This document shows positions 1-5,631 of a stretch of 5,631 nt of DNA, in pieces; the first letter of the stretch is position 1; the number at the start of each line of letters is the position of its first letter. The DNA is taken from assembly GCA_029938185.1 (NCBI GenBank), contig JAOZVK010000389.1:1-5631 (forward strand), in the 5' to 3' direction. Position numbers and translations under genes: made by a program. The DNA is from Bacteroidales bacterium (GTDB lineage: Bacteria; Bacteroidota; Bacteroidia; Bacteroidales; JAOZVK01). The notes under the pieces were generated by a model. It was not told the origin of the DNA and did not search any database. It saw only the letters and a list, made by a program, of their open reading frames with translations.

Positions 1-13
1 TCATCGTGGTTTA

Positions 14-28
14 ACAATAGTTGTCGTC
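14..28. repeat. left arm of weak inverted repeat flanking first gene remnant
   Basis: The 11-mer ACAATAGTTGT (14-24), followed by CGTC, resembles the reverse complement of 461-482, where GACGACGT precedes ACAATTATTGT. The two palindromic 11-mers agree at 9 of 11 positions, and the CGTC/GACG flanks lie in mirrored order. A small stem GTCC-TTAC-GGAC follows at 26-37. The pair could be the worn ends of a small mobile unit or cassette, but in such AT-rich DNA it could also be chance. Confidence 0.25.
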
Positions 29-53
29 CTTACGGACTTTTGATTGCACAGTT

Positions 54-100
54 CGCAAAATATTCAAAAATCTAATAATTCCAATAAGCCTTTATTGGAA
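54..100 (+). repeat. 47-bp direct repeat, copy 1
   Basis: This segment matches 222-268 at 45 of 47 bases, with differences at 55 and 65. The copies are 168 bases apart, exactly 56 codons, so they keep the reading frame and encode nearly the same peptide (core KSNNSNKPLLE). The high DNA identity suggests a fairly recent internal duplication. Confidence 0.85.
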
Positions 101-221
101 ACAAATGATGAGAATTTAACAAAGCAAAAATGTATTAACTCTTCTGAATATCAAGATAATACGCAAAATACAGATAAGAATATTGAAGTCAAAGAACAAA
201 AATTAGATTCGACTGAAAATA

Positions 222-268
222 CACAAAATATTGAAAAATCTAATAATTCCAATAAGCCTTTATTGGAA
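222..268 (+). repeat. 47-bp direct repeat, copy 2
   Basis: This is the second copy of the segment at 54-100. After position 268 the DNA diverges but the protein stays similar (ETNDENLTKQ against EVNVEKLINQ). The ancestral repeat unit was therefore longer than the part still nearly identical in DNA. The stretch at about 159-182 may be the start of a further degenerate unit. Confidence 0.85.
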
Positions 269-460
269 GTAAATGTTGAAAAATTAATAAACCAAGATGT
301 ACAAAAAAAGAGTATGGTTGATAAAACATTATTAAAAGCAGACCAATGGATACATTCCGTAAATAAAATATTTGAAAAATATTGGGAAATTAGTTGTCAT
401 TGGCTTTGTAAATTAAAAAATTTTCTTTCACAGCCATTTACAAAACAAATTATTTATGAG

Positions 461-482
461 ATGACGACGTAACAATTATTGT
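461..482. repeat. right arm of weak inverted repeat
   Basis: GACGACGT followed by ACAATTATTGT (472-482) mirrors ACAATAGTTGTCGTC at 14-28, with a few mismatches and a 3-base gap. It spans the TAA that ends the preceding open frame. See the left arm for interpretation. Confidence 0.25.
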
Positions 483-775
483 GCCGTTCACAATTGGCAA
501 ATGATAGTATAACAACAAATTTTATAAGTCTTCATTCTCAATCTCTAAAAAGAATTGGACTTACAGAAAAATAGGAAGATGAAATAACAAAGATTATAGA
601 TGATGACAATATATCTGACAGTTTAGAACAGTTTTGTCGCAATTGCAATGAAATAGAAGTAAGAAAGATGCTACTTGACATTGCCTTAACAACAGTTGCA
701 ATAAATCTAAAAGCAACCAAGGAAGATAAAAAAGTTCTTATTGAACTAAGCAAATGGTTTCAAATAGATTATTAA
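473..775 (+). pseudogene. C-terminal gene remnant, helical, possibly TerB-like
   Basis: This stretch continues the frame of 44-472 without a shift. From 473 it is open to a TAG at 572-574, then from 575 to the TAA at 773-775. It has no ATG until about 668, so it has no credible start of its own. The part after the TAG encodes about 66 residues containing ISDSLEQFCRNC and, later, RKMLLDIALTTVAINL and KKVLIELSKWFQI. This amphipathic pattern of two helices ending in a Leu/Trp-rich helix loosely recalls the helical TerB-like fold, but the acidic metal-binding residues of TerB are not evident, so that link is a guess. The Lys/Asn/Glu-rich composition matches the upstream frame, which favours one decayed gene of about 243 codons with two nonsense changes. 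The alternative is two unrelated remnants that share a frame by chance. Confidence 0.4.
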
Positions 776-833
776 AAAACTATGTTAATAAAAAGATAAA
801 ATATCTAAAAAAATAATTAATATTAGTTATTCT

Positions 834-1816
834 ATGAATAATAACGGCAAAATACTAATATACAGAACACCGAAAGGCAATACGAAAATTGATGTTCAAT
901 TGCAAAATGAAACTCTTTGGCTAAATCAAAAACAAATGGCTGAATTGTTTCAAACAACTGTTTCTAATGTTAATATACACATTAAGAACATTTTGGAAGA
1001 AGGCGAATTGGAAGTAAATCCAACTATTAAGGATTTCTTAATAGTTCAAAAGGAAGGAAAACGGAATGTGAAACGAACTGTTGAACATTACAATCTTGAT
1101 ATGGTTATTTCGTTGGGTTATCGAATTAAATCACATATATTGCAACTCAATTTCGTATTTGGGCAACTAAACAGCTCAAAGAATATATAATAAAAGGTTT
1201 TGTGCTTGACGACTAACGCTTAAAACAAGCAAAAAATAATTATTTTGATGAATTATTAAGTCGCATACGTGGTATTCGTTCATCAGAAAAAGTATTTTAT
1301 CGAAAAGTTTGCGATATTTATGCAACAAGTGTAGATTACGACCCAAAAGAAACTAAAACGATTGAATTTTTCGCAACTGTTCAAAATAAATTTCATTGGG
1401 CAATAACAGGAAAAACTGCGGCCGAAATAATAATTGAAAGATCTGATGCAAAATTACCAAATGCAGGTTTGACATGTTTTCCAAGTGAGAGTTTAAGAAA
1501 ACAGGACGTTTATATTGCAAAAAATTATCTGACAAAAAATGAATTAGATTTTTTAAATCGTTTAACAACTCAATATCTCGAATTTGCAGAATTACAGGCA
1601 TTGAAACATAATGCAATGTATATGAAAGATTGGATTGAAAGATTACATAAATTCCTAACACTCAATTAGAGTGAAATACTAATGCACTCAGGACATATTT
1701 CAGCAAAGCAAGCAAAAGAATACGCAATCAATGAATATGAAAAATACAATAAAATGATAAATGAAATCGAATCTGACGAATTAGATAAAGCAATAAAACG
1801 GCTGAAAGAAAAATAG
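834..1816 (+). pseudogene. RhuM-family protein, disrupted
   Basis: The three pieces together match the virulence RhuM family (Virulence_RhuM), proteins of about 330 residues named from a Salmonella pathogenicity island. Their biochemical role is not established, though they recur on mobile and defence islands. The ATG at 834 gives a standard N-terminus. Residues 29-60 (LWLNQKQMAELFQTT, then IHIKNILEEGEL) form the conserved helix-turn-helix-like part, followed by VQKEGKR, HYNLDMVISLGYR and KSH. At 1135-1141 two extra bases (an AT unit) shift the frame. The family sequence resumes at 1142 in another frame: ATQFRIWATKQLKEYI, SRIRGIRSSEK, IYATSVDYDP, FFATVQNKFHWA, TAAE, IAKNYLT, then ISAKQAKEYA near the end. 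In that frame TAA (1214-1216) follows VLDD and TAG (1667-1669) follows FLTLN, both where relatives usually carry Glu or another polar residue. With these repaired, the gene would encode about 326 residues, the normal family length. Only residues 1-102 could now be made in frame, so the gene is almost certainly dead. Confidence 0.92.
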
Positions 1817-1821
1817 ACAAT

Positions 1822-1935
1822 GTGCTAACATCGGCTTGGTGTCAGCCATTTTATGCTTGTTTTTACTTCGCTACGCTCGTAAAAAACAAGCAAAAAATGC
1901 CCGCAAGCAAGAAGTTACCGATATGTGCAGTGCTT
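1822..1935. repeat. attC-like imperfect palindrome between genes
   Basis: This element starts 5 bases after the RhuM stop. The outer arms are GTGCTAACATCGG (1822-1834) and CCGATATGTGC (1919-1929), which pair imperfectly. The core is a long stem: 1847-1866 pairs with 1879-1899 with about one mismatch and one bulge, closing on the loop TTCGCTACGCTC (1867-1878). The plan of a gene stop followed at once by TGCTAAC, a long internal stem and a distal TGTGCAGTGC resembles imperfect palindromes dispersed in Bacteroidota genomes. It also resembles integron attC sites in outline. The attC identity is an inference, because the distal arm does not fit the GTTRRRY core well and no integrase is in view. 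A strong bidirectional terminator is the main alternative role. Confidence 0.55.
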
Positions 1936-1980
1936 CAAAAACAAAAGTCCACCAGAATAAATTGGACTATAATCGGTAAC
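1914..1980. repeat. nested inverted repeat GTTACCGAT / ATCGGTAAC
   Basis: GTTACCGAT (1914-1922) is the exact reverse complement of ATCGGTAAC (1972-1980). Inside lies a second perfect inverted pair, AGTCCA (1946-1951) and TGGACT (1963-1968). The left arm is shared with the distal part of the larger palindrome at 1822-1935, so two alternative folds compete for the same bases. The role is unknown; candidates are a recombination site, a transcript-end structure or a regulator binding site ahead of the gene at 2049. Confidence 0.5.
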
Positions 1981-2048
1981 AGAAAGATCTAATTAAACTG
2001 TATATATAAATTAGATACGTTTTTTTTATTAATTCAAAATAAATTAAA

Positions 2049-2450
2049 ATGAAAATATACGAAATTGGAGATAATATGATTGGCGAGTGGAACTCCGAAG
2101 TAAAAGCAATGATTGATACTTGGAATAGTTACTTTCATGTTACACTTAAACAGTTCAAAATAGCTGTTTTTGAAAAAGGAGTAAAATTTGTAAAAGCGAA
2201 TAATGCACAAGCATGGATAATTGATAATTCTAATGCAAAAGGTGTTTTTGCACAAGATATTCAAAAATACTTGGAGCAAGAAGGATTTAAAATCTTAAAA
2301 GATAATGGAATAAAATATTTTATAACCATTAATTCTGCAATAAATCCGCTTACAAAAATGACTACAAACAGATATAAAGCAAACGCCTCTAAATCTGGAC
2401 TTAAACAACTTGAATTACATAGTGTTGCAGATGCAATTCTATGGCATTAA
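2049..2450 (+). CDS. small hypothetical protein, 133 residues
   Basis: This is an intact gene starting at ATG 2049 after an A-rich leader typical of Bacteroidota, with no obvious Shine-Dalgarno site. A later in-frame ATG at 2076 is possible but would lose the MKIYEIGDN start. The protein is soluble, with no signal peptide or membrane segment. The pattern suggests a compact alpha/beta fold: an N-terminal strand (KIYEIGDN), a helix (LKQFKIAVFEKGVKFVKAN, residues 33-51), a strand and loop (AWIIDNSNAKG, 55-65), a helix (DIQKYLEQEGF, 70-80), a strand (IKYFITI, 88-94) and a final SVADAILWH. This order faintly recalls STAS or SpoIIAA-like proteins, where a loop after a central strand is functional, but I cannot assign it. 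It lies between the structured repeat region at 1822-1980 and a terminator-like hairpin, so it appears to be a single-gene unit of cassette type. Confidence 0.75.
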   Translation: MKIYEIGDNMIGEWNSEVKAMIDTWNSYFHVTLKQFKIAVFEKGVKFVKANNAQAWIIDNSNAKGVFAQDIQKYLEQEGFKILKDNGIKYFITINSAINPLTKMTTNRYKANASKSGLKQLELHSVADAILWH

Positions 2451-2477
2451 AACAAATGCCTAATTAAATTAAAATGT

Positions 2478-2512
2478 AGAGGGATTTATTTTTTTATTGA
2501 ATAAATACCTCT
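2478..2512 (+). terminator. terminator-like hairpin after the 133-residue gene
   Basis: The arms AGAGGGATTTATT (2478-2490) and AATAAATACCTCT (2500-2512) pair at 12 of 13 positions around a 9-base T-rich loop, and the moderately T-rich TATTTT follows. It begins 28 bases after the stop codon of the preceding gene and ends before the promoter element of the next, so it would separate the two units. The T tract is not perfect, so efficiency is uncertain. Confidence 0.6.
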
Positions 2513-2528
2513 TATTTTAAATATCTGT

Positions 2529-2536
2529 TACCTTTG
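2529..2536 (+). promoter_or_regulatory. Bacteroidota-type -7 promoter element (TACCTTTG)
   Basis: TACCTTTG is an exact match to the TAnnTTTG -7 element of the Bacteroidota primary sigma factor. Transcription would begin around 2542-2545, leaving a leader of about 35 bases before the ATG at 2578. No TTTG -33 element lies at the usual 19-21 base spacing; the nearest TTG upstream is at 2497-2499, inside the hairpin loop, which is too far. Promoters with only a good -7 element are known in this phylum. Confidence 0.55.
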
Positions 2537-2577
2537 TAAAATAGAAACAATAAAACTCTAAAAACTCAAATATTATT

Positions 2578-4434
2578 ATGAAAAAAGACATAAAAATTGG
2601 CAGTTCAAATTTTAAAACAATTATAGAAGATAACGGTTATTTTGTTGATAAAACAATGCTAATAAAAGATTTTTTGGGAAATAGTTGCTACACCTTATTA
2701 ATACCACGCCCCAAACGATTTGGAAAAACATTAAATTTATCAATGATTGAACACTTTTTTGATATTAGAAAAGAGAAAAGTGCCAAACTATTTTCTGAAT
2801 TTGAGATAGCAAAAGAAAAAGAATTTTGTAAAAAACACCAAAACCAATATCCAGTAATAAATATTTCTTTAAAAGATATTAAAGCAAACAACTGGGAAGC
2901 TTGCTACGAGAAATTTAAAATAGAGATTTCAGATTTATTTAAAAAACATAAATATTTATTGAAATCAGAGTGCTTAGATGAATTAGAAAAAGAGTACTTT
3001 AAACAAATACATGATGAAACGGCATCACAAACGAAATTTGAATACAGCTTAAAAAATTTAAGTGAATATTTAAAAAACCACCATAAAAAAAAAGTAATAA
3101 TACTTGTAGATGAATATGATGCCCCAATAATAAATGCTTTTAATAATACAAATAGTCCAATAAAATCTATTGATAAAGAAAATAAAACCTATTATGAAAA
3201 AGTAATTAGTTTTATGCAAACACTTCTTGGAAAAGTTTATAAAGGGAACAATAATTTAGATAAAGGACTTATAACAGGAGTTATGCGAGTAGGAAGAGAA
3301 AGTATTTTTTCGGAATGGAATAATTTTGACGTTTTTGGAATAACTATGCCCTATTTTTCAGATAGTTTCGGTTTTACAAGAACAGAAACAGAAGAAATAT
3401 TGACTTATTTTAACTTAAATGACCGAATAGATGATATAGAAAAATGGTATGACGGATACAAATTTGGAAAAGTTGATAATATTTTTAATCCTTGGTCAAT
3501 AGTTAGTTATATCGCAAAAAGTGAAGCGGGTTTCAGAGCATACTGGGTAAATTCAGGAGATTATTCGTTAATAAAAAGCAGAATAATTGAACTTGGTGTA
3601 AAGGATAAAATACAAGATTTGATAGAAGGTAAAACGATAGAAAAACAACTAAAAGAAAATTTTGTTTTTCATGATTTTGAGACAGATAATGAGCTATTAT
3701 GGACATTACTAACCGATAACGGATATTTAACACAAATGGGGAAAGCAAAGTATGGAAATTACAAACTGAGAATTCCCAATAATGAAGTCCGAATTGTTTT
3801 TACGGACATAATAATGTCGTGGCTTAATACAGAAGTAAAAATAAAAAGAGAGTTATTAATAGAAACAGCTGAAAATCTGATAAATAACAGAATAACTGAA
3901 TTTGAAACGGGATTTAAACAAACAATTCAAAATACGTTGAGCTATTTTGATACCGCAGAAAAAAAAGAAAAAGAAACAAACAAAAAAATTATTACCCACG
4001 AACAAATTTATCATGTTTATACGCTTGGCTTGCTGACTATTCTAACAGACGATTTTCAAATAAAATCAAACCGAGAAAGTGGTGAGGGCAGATATGACAT
4101 TATGTTAATTCCGTATGATAAATCAAGAAATGGTGTAGTAATAGAAATAAAACAAATAAAAAAACAAAGAGCAAATGAAAAAGAAAATAAATTTAATAAA
4201 CGAATAAATACTGCAAGAGAAAAAGCCTTAACTCAAATAGAAAAAAATAAATACTATAAAGAATTGATAATTAGTAAAGTAAAACCAGAAAATATTATTA
4301 AATTGGCAATTGTGTTTGCAGGAAAAGAACCTTATGTAACACCCCAAAACCACCGCCACCAAGCAGTTACTGATATGCGTAACTGCAATAATCGCAAAAC
4401 AGAAAACAAGAACTACAACAAAAAAATAAAATAG
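2578..4434 (+). CDS. AAA-ATPase-like protein with C-terminal PD-(D/E)XK nuclease domain
   Basis: This intact protein of 618 residues belongs to a family widespread and multicopy in Bacteroidota and Clostridia: AAA-ATPase-like (PF09820 type) followed by PDDEXK_9 (PF08011 type). The N-terminal domain begins with IGSSNFKTIIEDNGYFVDKT. The modified Walker A is RPKRFGKT (residues 44-51) and Walker B is VIILVDEYDAP (173-183). Further family blocks are GVMRVGRESIFS, WYDGYKFG, NIFNPWSIVSYI, YWVNSGD and LLTDNGYLT. The nuclease motif is GRYDIML with Asp507, then VIEIK with Glu523 and Lys525, so the catalytic triad looks complete. ATP-dependent DNA or RNA cleavage is inferred; the cellular role of the family is not settled, and a mobile-element or defence role is a guess. 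The family core seems to end near residue 587 (FAGKEPYV). The remaining ~31 polar residues run into a partial intergenic repeat (4352-4386) and are probably not native. The next gene starts 8 bases downstream. There is no signal peptide or membrane segment. Confidence 0.93.
   Translation: MKKDIKIGSSNFKTIIEDNGYFVDKTMLIKDFLGNSCYTLLIPRPKRFGKTLNLSMIEHFFDIRKEKSAKLFSEFEIAKEKEFCKKHQNQYPVINISLKDIKANNWEACYEKFKIEISDLFKKHKYLLKSECLDELEKEYFKQIHDETASQTKFEYSLKNLSEYLKNHHKKKVIILVDEYDAPIINAFNNTNSPIKSIDKENKTYYEKVISFMQTLLGKVYKGNNNLDKGLITGVMRVGRESIFSEWNNFDVFGITMPYFSDSFGFTRTETEEILTYFNLNDRIDDIEKWYDGYKFGKVDNIFNPWSIVSYIAKSEAGFRAYWVNSGDYSLIKSRIIELGVKDKIQDLIEGKTIEKQLKENFVFHDFETDNELLWTLLTDNGYLTQMGKAKYGNYKLRIPNNEVRIVFTDIIMSWLNTEVKIKRELLIETAENLINNRITEFETGFKQTIQNTLSYFDTAEKKEKETNKKIITHEQIYHVYTLGLLTILTDDFQIKSNRESGEGRYDIMLIPYDKSRNGVVIEIKQIKKQRANEKENKFNKRINTAREKALTQIEKNKYYKELIISKVKPENIIKLAIVFAGKEPYVTPQNHRHQAVTDMRNCNNRKTENKNYNKKIK
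4352..4386. repeat. partial copy of the 1900-1935 repeat motif, inside the end of the ATPase-nuclease gene
   Basis: Positions 4352-4379 align without gaps to 1900-1927 at about 22 of 28 bases, including the shared AGTTAC-GATATG core. The copy also contains a perfect 8-base inverted repeat, GCAGTTAC (4363-4370) and GTAACTGC (4379-4386), around an 8-base loop. It lies within codons 592-603 of the ATPase-nuclease gene, beyond the recognisable nuclease domain. There is no T tract, so it is not a standard terminator. It looks like the distal arm of an attC-like element whose proximal arm has been lost. Confidence 0.5.
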
Positions 4435-4442
4435 GTTGAAAT

Positions 4443-5631
4443 ATGATAGAAAAGATAAAATCTATAAAAAATTTGGCAGTATTCAATGATTTTGATTGGG
4501 ATACAGAAGTTATAGATGCTAATAATAATGTTAAAAAATTTTCAACCATTAACGTTATTTACGGAAGAAATTATTCAGGCAAAACAACACTTTCAAGAAT
4601 AATAAGAGCAATGGAAACTGGATTTATTTCAGACAAATATGAAAATCCTGAGTTTTGTATTGAAATTAAAGATGAAACATATATAACACAAGATGAATTG
4701 ATTTCTCATAATAAAACATTGCGGGTTTTTAATGAAGATTTTATCAAAGAAAATTTAAAATTTATAAATAATCCTGATGAACATATTCAATCATTTGCAA
4801 TACTCGGTGATAATGTTAATATTGAAAATGAAATACAAATATTAAAAGAAAAATTAGGTTCACAAACAGATGATGAAGAAACTAAACTCTATAAAGATTT
4901 AAAAACACTTGAAGATAAATATCAAACAGCAAAATTAACCCATTCGATAACTTCTAAAAATCTTGATAACCAAATAAAATCAAAAGCAATAAACAATCCA
5001 AATGGAATTAGATATCAATCGGAAAAATTTGGCGACCAAAATTATAATAAAAACAAACTTAAAAAAAGAAATATTAGTTGTATTAAAAGATGATTTTAAA
5101 GTTATTGATGAAGAACAGAAGAAAAAAGCGGAAGAAAGAATAACAGAAAAGAAAAAAGAATCTATTAATGTATTGCAAAATCTTGCATTAAGTTTTAGTT
5201 TTTTTTCTGAAAAAGCAGAATAATTAATAACCCGAAAAATTGGACGTTCGGATAAAATAAAAGAATTAGTTAAAGATGCTGTATTAAACCGTTGGGTAAA
5301 AGATGGTAAAAATCTTCATAAAGAAAAAAGGAACGTTTGTGCTTTTTGCAGTAACGAAATAAGCGATGATAGATGGAAAGAACTTGACAGGCATTTTGAC
5401 GAAGAATCAAACAAATTAGAGAATGAAATTATAAATTTAATTTCTCAGATAGATAGTGAAAAAGAGCAAATCAATACCCCTACTGGTTATAAAAAGGAAC
5501 AGTTTTATTCTGAATATCATACAGATTTAGGGCAGTTATCAGACGAATATTTGAAAACTATTGAAGAATATAAAAAATCGGCATTTTTCATTTATCGCTT
5601 GACACTTTTTGGATTTAAAACCTTATTTTTT
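4443..5631 (+). pseudogene. AAA_13-family ATPase (RloC/PrrC-like type), disrupted and cut by the window end
   Basis: This is the N-terminal half of an AAA_13-family protein, SMC/ABC-like ATPases that include the anticodon nucleases PrrC and RloC and other defence proteins. The ATG at 4443 follows the upstream stop by 8 bases, so the two genes look co-transcribed. Residues 41-49 (GRNYSGKTT) form Walker A, and LRVFNEDFIKENL is a family block. A coiled-coil-like region follows (IENEIQILKEKLG, then KLYKDLKTLEDKYQ). At 5061-5067 a run of seven A shifts the frame; the family sequence resumes as KKEILVVLKDDFKVIDEE. In that frame TAA (5221-5223) interrupts, then the sequence continues as ITRKIGRSDKIKELV, NRWVKDG and CAFCSNEISDD, with CxxC at 5338-5349 and a His at about 5392, reminiscent of a zinc hook. 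It stays open to the window edge, although its last ~15 codons look less typical and may hide another shift. Walker B and any nuclease domain would lie beyond 5631. As it stands only ~216 residues can be made, so the gene is most likely inactive. Confidence 0.88.

Larger units (their letters stand above)
44..472 (+). pseudogene. Lys/Asn-rich repeat-containing protein remnant, function unknown
   Basis: This is an open frame of 142 codons whose family I do not recognise. It directly follows a TGA at 41-43, and the only early start would be the TTG at 44. The first in-frame ATG is at about 314, so the N-terminus is probably missing. Residues 1-100 are hydrophilic and rich in Asn, Lys, Glu and Gln. 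They contain two copies of a segment with the core KSNNSNKPLLE, 56 residues apart, and a weaker partial copy (NTQNTDKN) between them. The last 45 residues look helical, with several Trp and Cys, but have no clear membrane span or signal peptide. After the TAA at 470-472 the same frame stays open to a TAG at 572 and then to 775, so this is probably the front part of a longer decayed gene. A genuine short protein started at TTG cannot be excluded. Confidence 0.4.

Noticed and set aside
54..268. CRISPR-like repeats
   Set aside because: There are only two copies, inside a coding frame, 168 bases apart, with no regular spacers and no cas genes.
538..753. Minus-strand reading frame
   Set aside because: It is a hydrophobic, Ser/Leu/Phe-rich antisense shadow of the Lys-rich plus-strand frame, with no family resemblance. 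The same applies to minus-strand frames at 1353-1661, 2034-2279, 2688-2891, 3533-3748 and 4367-4549.
1214..1669. An altered genetic code in which TAA/TAG encode an amino acid
   Set aside because: The 618-residue gene has no in-frame TAA or TAG before its own TAG stop. The 133-residue gene ends normally at TAA, and frameshifts accompany the stops in both broken genes. Ordinary gene decay is simpler.
1469..1669. A separate small gene
   Set aside because: It is an internal piece of the broken RhuM gene (IAKNYLT and the following family sequence), delimited by an internal start and the nonsense TAG.
4363..4386. Intrinsic terminator after the ATPase-nuclease gene
   Set aside because: The 8-base stem is perfect, but it lies inside the reading frame, is followed by an A-rich stretch without a T tract, and the next gene starts within 60 bases.
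5061..5070. A-rich slippery-looking site (A AAA AAG) as a programmed frameshift in the AAA_13 gene
   Set aside because: A -1 shift from the starting frame does not lead into the frame that carries the rest of the family sequence; a +1 or -2 shift is needed. That frame is in any case stopped again at 5221.
5002..5223. A separate small Lys-rich gene
   Set aside because: Its useful part is the AAA_13 sequence after the poly-A frameshift; its first residues are an out-of-frame reading of the upstream piece.

Overview
The window is very AT-rich, with A-rich leaders instead of clear Shine-Dalgarno sites and one good match to the Bacteroidota sigma -7 element (TAnnTTTG). Together with the gene families present (RhuM, the AAA-ATPase-like/PD-(D/E)XK family, AAA_13), this points to a chromosomal accessory region of a member of the Bacteroidota. 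That assignment is an inference from composition and gene content. No housekeeping gene, rRNA or tRNA is visible.

Layout, all on the + strand. (1) 44-775: remains of a Lys/Asn-rich gene with an internal direct repeat. It has no convincing start, and one reading frame runs through two stops; the last third looks helical and faintly TerB-like. (2) 834-1816: a clearly recognisable but broken RhuM-family gene, with one 2-base frameshift and two nonsense codons. (3) 1817-2048: a structured intergenic region with a long imperfect hairpin and nested inverted repeats. It resembles the attC-like imperfect palindromes that separate cassette-like genes in Bacteroidota. (4) 2049-2450: a small intact gene of unknown function, followed by a terminator-like hairpin. 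(5) 2578-4434: the one large intact gene, an AAA-ATPase-like protein with a C-terminal PD-(D/E)XK nuclease domain. It has its own TACCTTTG promoter element. Its last ~31 codons run into a partial copy of the repeat motif of region 3. (6) 4443 to the window end: an AAA_13-family (RloC/PrrC-like, SMC-type) ATPase starting 8 bases after gene 5. It is broken by a poly-A frameshift and a nonsense codon.

RhuM, the AAA-ATPase/PD-(D/E)XK protein and AAA_13 are all families often found in defence or mobile-element islands, so the region reads as a decaying defence/cassette island. Only the small unknown gene and the ATPase-nuclease appear intact. The most useful leads are the two related repeat motifs (around 1900-1927 and 4352-4379) that bracket exactly those two intact genes, and the recurrent Glu-codon-to-stop changes in the broken ones. 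I see no complete, clearly new multi-gene system.
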